From Baffinella frigidus (lineage: Eukaryota > Cryptophyceae > Cryptomonadales > Baffinellaceae), in contig MU646680.1 in assembly GCA_026770585.1 (NCBI GenBank), positions 68,308 to 85,145 on the forward strand: DNA of 16,838 bases, read 5' to 3'. The first letter of the stretch is position 1; each line of letters opens with the position of its first letter. The notes below the pieces were generated by a model. That model saw only the letters and a list, made by a program, of their open reading frames with translations. It was not told where the DNA came from and did no database searches. Positions 14,001-16,838 of this stretch are shown in pieces. The position numbers and the translations under genes are program-made.

Positions 14001-16838
14001 GTTTCGTACCACGGCCAGATTATATCTTGATCCCCTCATAACCGATCGTGTCCGTTTCGTACCACGGCCAGATTATATCTTCATCCCCTCATAACCGATC
14101 GTGTCCGTTTCGTACCACGGCCAGATTATATCTTCACCCCCTCATAACCGATCGTGTCCGTTTCGTACCACGGCCAGATTATATCTTCACCCCCTCATAA
14201 CCGATCGTGTCCGTTTCGTACCACGGCCAGATTATATCTTCACCCCCTCTCCGGAGTGAAGTACGTTGATCCGAAAAGATACCTCGAGGTACGTTAGGTC
14301 CTAGGGGCACTACGGCCTACCGTAGACAATACCATAGGCCTAACTACCCGGTTTTCAGGTCGTTACCCTGTAAGATTAGGGTATCACTACACGTCTCTAT
14401 TTCTGACCTCGAGATACATGTCGGCGACGCGCGCGTCCGTGTCCGTGAAATCAGTCGTGTCCGGATTACTACTCACACGCGCCCAGTCGCGTCCGGATTA
14501 GTACCGGGTCGTGTCCGGATTAGTACGGGGTCGCGTCCGGATTGAAAGTGACCTCGAGGTACATGTTGGCGACGCGCGCGTTGGTGTCCGTGATGGTCTT
14601 CATGCCCTCGGCGAAGATCTTCATGTCCTGCTTCTCGGGGCGGATCACGTCCTCGTCGAACACCTGCTCCGTTTCGGGTGTCGGGTTTAGGGTTTCGGGT
14701 TTCGGGTTTAGGGATTGGGATTTCGGATTTCGGGTTTGGGGGTCGGGGTTTCAGGTTTCGGGTTTGGGGGTTAGGCGTGGTTGCGACCGTGGAGGGGCTG
14801 GCGAGTGTGTCGATGAAGGCCGGGGGGGTGTTGATGCAGGCATGCAGTGTGTCGATGACGGGGGGCAGTGTGTCTAGGAAGGGTGCTCGGGGACGTGGAG
14901 ACCGTGGAGGGGTTGGCGAGGACGCGGCCGAAGAACTGATTGACAAACTTCTCGTTGATCCGGAAGCCCAGCAGCGAGGCCGGCACCTGTGTCAGGGTGT
15001 GGGTTTTGGGGTTTGGGTTTTGGGGTGTGGGGTTTGGGGTGTGGGGTGTGGGGTTTGAGTTTTTGGGTTTGGGATTTGGGGTTTAGGGTGTGGGGTGTGG
15101 TGTTTAGGGTGTGGGGTGTGGGGTTTGGGGTCATTTATGGTTAATTGTTTAGGGTCTGGGGTTTGGGGGTTGGCACCGTCTTCCCGTCCACCTCAAAGTC
15201 ATCAATCTTATCCAGGAAGCCTGACATAAGGGTGTGGGGTGTGGGGTTTAGGGTTTAGGTTTGGGTCGATGGTTCAGCGCTGAAGAGTTAGCGTTTAGGG
15301 TTGATGGCTTAGGGATGATGGTTGCTGTTTGCTGTTTGCTGTTTGCTGTTTGCTGTTTGCTGGTTGATGGTTCAGGGAGCAGGGTTCAAGGTCAGGATTT
15401 CGACCGTTGATGGTTGATGGTTGATGGTTGATGGTGCAGGGTTCGGGATAGGACCATTGACACCAGGGGTGCGGGGTGATGATGAGGGGGATGAGCCACT
15501 TGGCGTCACGAAGATGCTTGATACTTCAGAGTCCAAGGTCAGGATTTCGACTGGTGGGGGTTTCAGGGGGGAGAGTCTCGGGGTGGGACCGTTGGCGATG
15601 AGCCACCTGGCGTCACGATGATGGTTGATAGTTGATGGTTCAGGGTTCAGGGATCAGGGCTCAGGGATCAGGGTTGATGATTGTGCGTGCACGGTCGATG
15701 CTAGGGTTGAGGGTTGAAGTTCAAGGGTTGAGGGTTGGGGGTTTGAGGGTCTCGGGGTGGGACCGTTGGCGATGAGCCAGTTGGCGTCACGCTCCTCCTC
15801 GCGCATGCGCGACCACACCTCGGGGATGAGAAGCGACACGTCGTGGTCCACCTGCGATGAGGGGTTTTGGTTAGGTTATCGAGGTGTGGAGGGGGCAGAC
15901 GCCGTTTGGTGCTGGGTTCGTCGCCCAAGTAACGATTGCATGTGCCTCCACCTGGAATTGCGTCCGGGGTTCAGGATTTGGAAACAGCCGGAAACAGCTT
16001 GTTTTGGGTCCAGGGGCTGGACCCTACAGTAGGACATCCCTAGGGACCTAGGAGGGTGAGAGCCGCTAGGTGCCTGTGTGTTCGGGCCGATGACGCCGGC
16101 CCGTCTTCGGTTTGGGGTTCGGGGTTCGGGGTTCGGGGGGTCAAGGTCATCTTTCAGGGTATGGTGCGGGTTGTTCGGACCTGCTTGTTCGGGCCGATGA
16201 CGCCGGCCGAGGTCACGAACACGTGCGCGTCCATCAGCGCGTACGACACCTGGTTTGGGGTTTGGGGTTTGAGGATTAGGAGTTTTACCCGGGTAAACCT
16301 ATTTTTCTTTCATTTCCCGGCTACGAAAATTACTACACACTTCGCTTCTATTAGAAGTATTAAAGCATTTGCGTAGTGATTTTCGTTGCCAGGAAATCAA
16401 AGAAAAATAGGTTTCCCCAGACAAGGTTAGTGGATTGGGGATTGGGGATCAGGAATGAGAGATTAGGATCTAGGGTTTCGGTAACTCGGGGTTGGAGATT
16501 AGGGATTAGGATTTAGGGTGTGCAGTCAATGGTTCGGAGTTTACGCGTCAGGGTATACGGTCCAGGGTTTCGATTTCGGGGTTCGGAGTTTACAGTTCAA
16601 GGTTCAGGGGTAGGGGGTCGAGACAAGGGAGTTGATGGTTCGGGGTTCATGGTTCAGGGCGTCATGGGTAGAGACCAGGGTTCAGGGTGCAGGGTGTAGG
16701 GGTTAGAGAGAAGTGTAGGGGGGTTGGAGACCAGGGCACGGGTAGGGGGTAGGGGGTCTCGACCAGGGCGTTGTTGAGGTCGTGGACTTGCGAGAGCATG
16801 TTGAAGGGGCCCTTGGTCAGCGCGCCCTCCGAGCCCGC
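10996..16838 (-). CDS. PPi-type phosphoenolpyruvate carboxykinase, C-terminal part, 11 exons, 5' end outside window
   Basis: Reading down the minus strand, the exons are 16838-16764, 16249-16181, 15851-15764, 15220-15177, 14986-14903, 14663-14553, 13633-13573, 13375-13297, 12717-12629, 11701-11611 and 11068-10996. Every junction keeps phase, including split codons: G|GC (Gly), G|GC (Gly), TG|G (Trp), G|CG (Ala) and AG|G (Arg). That is strong evidence for one real gene. The joined ~260 residues contain KGPFNMLSQVHDLNNAL, SAGVIGPNKQVDHDVSLLIP, EVWSRMREEERDANWLI, LLGFRINEKFVNQFFGRVL, IRPEKQDMKIFAEG, GGAEMACPPLKALLHIMAKG, EYEGMTKDSPEFRKLFTRES and ILKSDWYHERL. From memory this resembles the diphosphate-dependent PEP carboxykinase family (Entamoeba, propionibacteria), which interconverts PEP + CO2 + phosphate and oxaloacetate + pyrophosphate. 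I could not run an alignment, so the family name is less sure than the gene itself. No membrane segment or targeting signal is visible in this part. The C-terminus is unresolved: either a donor follows ...IYQCP, or the frame reads on to VLNPKP and a TAA at 10977-10975. Confidence 0.72.
11069..11610 (-). other. intron 10 with ghosts of exon 11 start
   Basis: Carries GGTTCCGGG/TTTCGGG heptamers (11425-11605), a C-rich inverted telomere-like piece (11260-11295) and ghosts of the exon 11 start (11183-11234; weaker at 11317-11345). A GCTATCTTA-type short inverted segment lies at 11105-11185. Confidence 0.55.
11183..11234 (-). repeat. ghost copy of exon 11 5' end with acceptor
   Basis: GAGGTACTGCGGGGCCTCCA then CCCTGG matches 11046-11069 with the acceptor intact and one Ser to Thr change. 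The copy ends before the GVDPAIYQ codons. Confidence 0.8.
11611..11701 (-). CDS. exon 10 of the PPi-PEPCK-like gene
   Basis: Acceptor AAACAG|CGTCCG and donor GCCAG|GTTCCA enclose SDGADWKGKQIASDLKLE then TRLRQTKEQLA. Two degraded copies upstream (11823-11875 and 12036-12108) have mutations that damage the reading, such as a missing GGCAAG or Trp to Arg. This one is therefore chosen as functional. Confidence 0.7.
11720..11817. repeat. ~10-11 bp AT-rich tandem repeat (ATACGGGTAAT)
   Basis: About nine imperfect units of ATACGGGTAA between the exon 10 acceptor and the nearest ghost acceptor. It is strikingly AT-rich compared with the other intron repeats. Confidence 0.85.
11823..11875 (-). repeat. 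second ghost copy of exon 10 with acceptor
   Basis: TTGAGGTCAGACGCGATCTG is identical to the true exon. Six bases (GGCAAG on the coding strand) are missing, and an intact TTTGCAG acceptor remains. Confidence 0.8.
12036..12108 (-). repeat. ghost copy of exon 10 with acceptor, degraded
   Basis: CTTGAGGCGAGACGCGATCT then GCTTGCCCTTCCGGTCCGCG match exon 10 with substitutions that change Trp to Arg. The upstream side still has a CTCAG acceptor. Confidence 0.75.
12300..12335 (-). repeat. second ghost copy of exon 9 3' end
   Basis: TACCAGAGCCGAGGAACTGC and then TCAAGGAG. Truncated earlier than the first ghost and followed by TTTAGGGG repeats. Confidence 0.8.
12491..12540 (-). repeat. ghost copy of exon 9 3' end
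   Basis: TACCAGAGCCGAGGAACTGC at the true donor (12626-12645) is repeated here, continuing to GGTAGTCAATGCCC. Confidence 0.8.
12629..12717 (-). CDS. exon 9 of the PPi-PEPCK-like gene
   Basis: Acceptor CGTCAG|GTACCA and donor CTCTG|GTAGTC enclose YHERLTMFQSKEAERLRK then GIDYLEQFLGS. Two truncated copies of its 5' end lie upstream in the intron, and two copies of its 3' end lie downstream. Confidence 0.72.
12725..12835. repeat. AAGTTGAC/GTTGACTTAAGAATAG repeat, copy 3
   Basis: CAAAGTTGACGGATTTGTAC ... GTTGACTTAAGAATAGTC. The inverted AAGTTGAC and GTCAACTT-type ends suggest a small foldback element. It adjoins the exon 9 acceptor. Confidence 0.6.
12843..12900 (-). repeat. second ghost copy of exon 9 5' end with acceptor
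   Basis: TTTGCTCTGGAACATTGTCA then GCCGCTCATGGTACCTGACG matches exon 9 and its acceptor with few changes. The acceptor is intact, so this is a potential decoy 3' splice site about 180 bp upstream of the real one. Confidence 0.8.
12985..13040 (-). repeat. ghost copy of exon 9 5' end with acceptor
   Basis: Plus-strand CGTCAGCCGCTCGTGGTA followed by ACTGACGTT matches the true exon start and its acceptor. It breaks off after the SKE codons. Confidence 0.8.
13032..13135. repeat. AAGTTGAC/GTCAACTTGAGGATAG repeat, copy 4
   Basis: AAAAGTTGACTGGTTTGTAC ... GTCAACTTGAGGATAGTC. Same order and spacing as the copies at 10150, 10575 and 12725. Confidence 0.6.
13203..13240 (-). repeat. ghost copy of exon 8 3' end
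   Basis: TACCAGTCGGACTTGAGGAT is identical at 13295-13314 and here. It then diverges (CGACTCGCGG versus CGGCTTGGGG). The copied block includes the first bases of the intron. Confidence 0.8.
13297..13375 (-). CDS. exon 8 of the PPi-PEPCK-like gene
   Basis: Acceptor ACCCAG|GCGAGT and donor GACTG|GTAAGT enclose EYEGMTKDSPEFRKLF then TRESILKSD and two bases of a Trp codon. This donor is the only fully canonical GTAAGT site in the gene. The exon end recurs at 13203-13240. Confidence 0.72.
13376..13572 (-). other. intron 7 (GC-AG candidate), TTTGGGG heptamers
   Basis: Almost entirely GGGTTTG/GGGATTT units on the plus strand. Both junctions carry GGCGAGT. Confidence 0.55.
13573..13633 (-). CDS. 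exon 7 of the PPi-PEPCK-like gene
   Basis: Acceptor AAACAG|GACGGG begins DGGAEMACPPLKALLHIMAK plus one base. Phase with exon 8 is restored only if the intron starts with GC (AAGG|GCGAGT), a GC-AG intron. The same GGCGAGT heptamer straddles the 3' junction, so the exact cut is ambiguous by repeat sliding. Confidence 0.68.
13830..13907. repeat. interstitial telomere-like array (GACTAGGG then TTTAGGG)
   Basis: Four GGGACTA heptamers followed by about six perfect GTTTAGG heptamers. The heptamer period is constant and the G-rich strand is plus. Confidence 0.9.
13987..14249. repeat. 53-bp minisatellite, five copies
   Basis: Units start AACCGATCGTGTCCGTTTCG at 13987, 14040, 14093, 14146 and 14199 and end in CCCCTCAT. 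Copies differ only near TCTTGAT/TCTTCAT/TCTTCAC, indicating recent expansion. The preceding bases at 13921-13985 and the flank after 14250 are unrelated. Confidence 0.95.
14407..14452 (-). repeat. ghost copy of exon 6 3' end
   Basis: Plus-strand ACCTCGAGATACATGTCGGC here versus ACCTCGAGGTACATGTTGGC at the true exon end, continuing through GACGCGCGCGT and GTGTCCGTGA. The coding sense is lost by substitutions. Confidence 0.75.
14455..14545. repeat. ~22-bp tandem repeat (GTCCGGATTAGTACGGGGTC-like)
   Basis: Four imperfect units share CGTGTCCGGATTAGTAC or CGCGTCCGGATTAGTAC, directly adjoining the exon 6 donor and its ghost copy. Confidence 0.75.
14553..14663 (-). CDS. exon 6 of the PPi-PEPCK-like gene
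   Basis: Acceptor GAGCAG|GTGTTC and donor CTCGAG|GTCACT enclose 37 codons, VFDEDVIRPEKQDMKIF to ARVANMYLE. It is the longest visible exon. Its 3' end is repeated with changes at 14407-14452. Confidence 0.73.
14664..14902 (-). other. intron 5 with ghost of exon 5 end
   Basis: TTTCGGG-type heptamers at 14676-14772. A copy of the exon 5 donor junction lies at 14782-14810 (ACCGTGGAGGGGCTGGCGAG versus ACCGTGGAGGGGTTGGCGAG). Then come GTGTCGATGA-type short repeats at 14807-14875. Confidence 0.55.
14782..14810 (-). repeat. ghost copy of exon 5 3' end
   Basis: One mismatch in about 20 bases to the plus-strand sequence across the exon 5 donor (14901-14920). Lies just downstream of exon 5 in transcript direction. 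Confidence 0.7.
14903..14986 (-). CDS. exon 5 of the PPi-PEPCK-like gene
   Basis: Acceptor ACACAG|GTGCCG and donor TCCACG|GTCTCC enclose 28 codons, VPASLLGFRINEKF then VNQFFGRVLANPST. The exon end is repeated as a ghost at 14782-14810 in the next intron. Confidence 0.72.
14987..15176 (-). other. intron 4, nearly pure TTTGGGG/GTGTGGGG heptamer sequence
   Basis: Consists almost only of GGGTTTGGGGTGTG-like units on the plus strand. Long frames here on either strand are translations of this repeat. Flanked by GTGCC at both splice junctions. Confidence 0.6.
15177..15220 (-). CDS. exon 4 of the PPi-PEPCK-like gene (44 bp microexon)
   Basis: Acceptor TGTCAG|GCTTCC and donor AAGACG|GTGCCA enclose the end of the split Gly codon plus FLDKIDDFEVDGKT. 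The base order after the donor (GTGCC) equals the first bases of exon 5, so a short direct repeat brackets the intron. Confidence 0.7.
15323..15363. repeat. heptamer microsatellite (TTTGCTG)n
   Basis: About five to six perfect GCTGTTT heptamers inside intron 3. The 7-bp period matches that of the telomere-like repeats around it. Confidence 0.85.
15577..15624 (-). repeat. ghost copy of exon 3 donor junction
   Basis: Matches 15752-15790 almost exactly across the donor (CTCGGGGTGGGACCGTTGGC), continuing into the last codons of exon 3. Both the exon end and the start of the intron were therefore copied as one block. Confidence 0.75.
15764..15851 (-). CDS. exon 3 of the PPi-PEPCK-like gene
   Basis: Acceptor ATCGCAG|GTGGAC and donor CCAACG|GTCCCA enclose VDHDVSLLIPEVWSRM, REEERDANWLIAN and one extra base. 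The split Gly codon is completed by exon 4. The donor-side half is repeated downstream at 15577-15624, and more weakly at 15473-15510. Confidence 0.72.
15852..16180 (-). other. intron 2, with ghost of exon 2 end and a family A core fragment
   Basis: Contains a copy of the last part of exon 2 at 16076-16103 (AGVIGPN-like, Lys codon changed to Thr). At 16019-16055 it contains a fragment resembling the CCTACAGTAGGAC core of family A elements. Confidence 0.55.
16076..16103 (-). repeat. ghost copy of exon 2 3' end
   Basis: The 19-base stretch TTCGGGCCGATGACGCCGG is identical at the real exon 2 end and here. The copy is truncated, followed by G-rich heptamers, and lies in the intron just downstream in transcript direction. 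Confidence 0.7.
16181..16249 (-). CDS. exon 2 of the PPi-PEPCK-like gene
   Basis: Acceptor AAACCAG|GTGTCG and donor AAGCAG|GTCCGA enclose 23 codons, VSYALMDAHVFV then TSAGVIGPNKQ, phase 0 on both sides. Its last ~25 bp recur imperfectly in the following intron at 16076-16103. Confidence 0.7.
16250..16763 (-). other. intron 1: heptamer repeats plus AT-rich foldback element
   Basis: Filled with degenerate GGTT-NN-GGG heptamers (G-rich strand is plus) from about 16430 to 16760. An AT-rich foldback element at 16294-16414 is the only contrasting sequence. No coding sequence was seen. Confidence 0.6.
16294..16414. mobile_element. AT-rich foldback MITE-like element inside intron 1
   Basis: The arms AAACCTATTTTTCTTT... 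and ...AAAGAAAAATAGGTTT are inverted over roughly 45 bp with few mismatches, around a ~30-bp loop. The element is much more AT-rich than the surrounding G-rich heptamers and does not share termini with families A or B. It is a recent-looking insertion with no coding capacity. Confidence 0.65.
16764..16838 (-). CDS. exon 1 of the visible part (partial at window edge)
   Basis: Twenty-five in-frame codons including LTKGPFNMLSQVHDLNNAL, open at the window edge. Putative donor is CCCTG|GTCGAG, leaving phase 0. Base composition and codon choice are GC-rich, unlike the adjoining heptamer repeats, which sets the exon boundary clearly. Confidence 0.65.

Larger units (their letters stand above)
13634..14552 (-). 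other. intron 6, largest recognisable repeat mosaic (919 bp)
   Basis: From exon 6 toward exon 7 in transcript order: a 22-bp tandem repeat (14455-14545), a ghost of the exon 6 end (14407-14452), a degraded transposon core (about 14285-14345), a 53-bp minisatellite (13987-14249), a TTTAGGG array (13859-13907) and TTTGGGG heptamers. Confidence 0.55.
15221..15763 (-). other. intron 3, heptamer repeats and two ghosts of exon 3 end
   Basis: Holds (TTTGCTG)n at 15323-15363, GGTTGAT repeats at 15405-15435, duplicated GGTCAGGATTTCGAC segments (about 15390 and 15538), and two copies of the exon 3 donor junction at 15577-15624 and 15473-15510. Confidence 0.55.

Noticed and set aside
13987-14249. CRISPR or tandem gene array
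   Set aside because: Five head-to-tail 53-bp units with no variable spacer and no open frame conserved across units, so it is a minisatellite.
11410-15134. Long frames rich in GFRVSGFGFRV, GVWGLGFG or PKPQTPNPKP-type peptides
   Set aside because: They are translations of 7-bp G-rich repeats, which are open in several frames on both strands because a heptamer shifts frame every unit. They overlap phase-consistent exons of the opposite gene.

Overview
This window looks like nuclear DNA of a microbial eukaryote, most likely an alga or related protist. It has a split gene with at least eleven short exons, AATAAA-type 3' ends, many small foldback (MITE-like) transposons, and plant/alga-type telomeric heptamers (TTTAGGG and degenerate forms) at the left edge, as interstitial arrays and filling the introns. 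There is no operon, no ribosome-binding-site pattern and no bacterial-type gene density. Cryptophyte or dinoflagellate origin would fit, but I cannot settle that from the sequence. Nearly all long open frames are translations of transposons or G-rich repeats and are not annotated as genes.

Left part (1-7500). This is a transposon field. Two foldback families dominate. Family A is about 120 bp, with ends TACAGGGGTACC...GGTACCCCTGTA. Family B is about 105 bp, with ends (TA)TCCCTTAAG...CTTAAGGGA(TA). They share a TAGGGCCCTAG core. Copies are nested, abutting, or gathered into a roughly 505-bp block present twice in inverted orientation (1550-2054 and 5526-6029). The 3.5 kb between the two blocks holds the best simple ORF of the left half: an unrecognised protein with an internal duplicated module (3686-4331), followed by an AATAAA. 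From 6030 to 7512 lies a set of duplicated segments, one carrying a possible short first exon.

Middle (7500-10990). This is mostly non-coding: more family A copies, three consecutive hairpins (8411-8559), a long interstitial TTTAGGG array (9783-9950), a family B copy, and partial copies of the last recognised exon of the downstream gene.

Right part (10996-16838, minus strand). Eleven exons join in consistent phase into the C-terminal ~260 residues of one protein, which I read as a PPi-type phosphoenolpyruvate carboxykinase. The 5' end lies outside the window. Most donors are GTC-type or otherwise weak, one intron appears to be GC-AG, and the introns are built from telomere-like heptamers whose G-rich strand is almost always the plus (template) strand.

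The two most interesting observations are these. (1) The introns carry truncated ghost copies of the neighbouring exon ends. Copies of an exon's 3' end follow its donor and copies of the next exon's 5' end, with acceptor, precede the real acceptor, as if introns grew inward from both splice junctions by repeated local duplication. (2) Family A appears to be a cut-and-paste element. Occupied/empty site pairs show TA target duplication, and several TACATGTA-like scars look like excision footprints, including two inside another family A copy.
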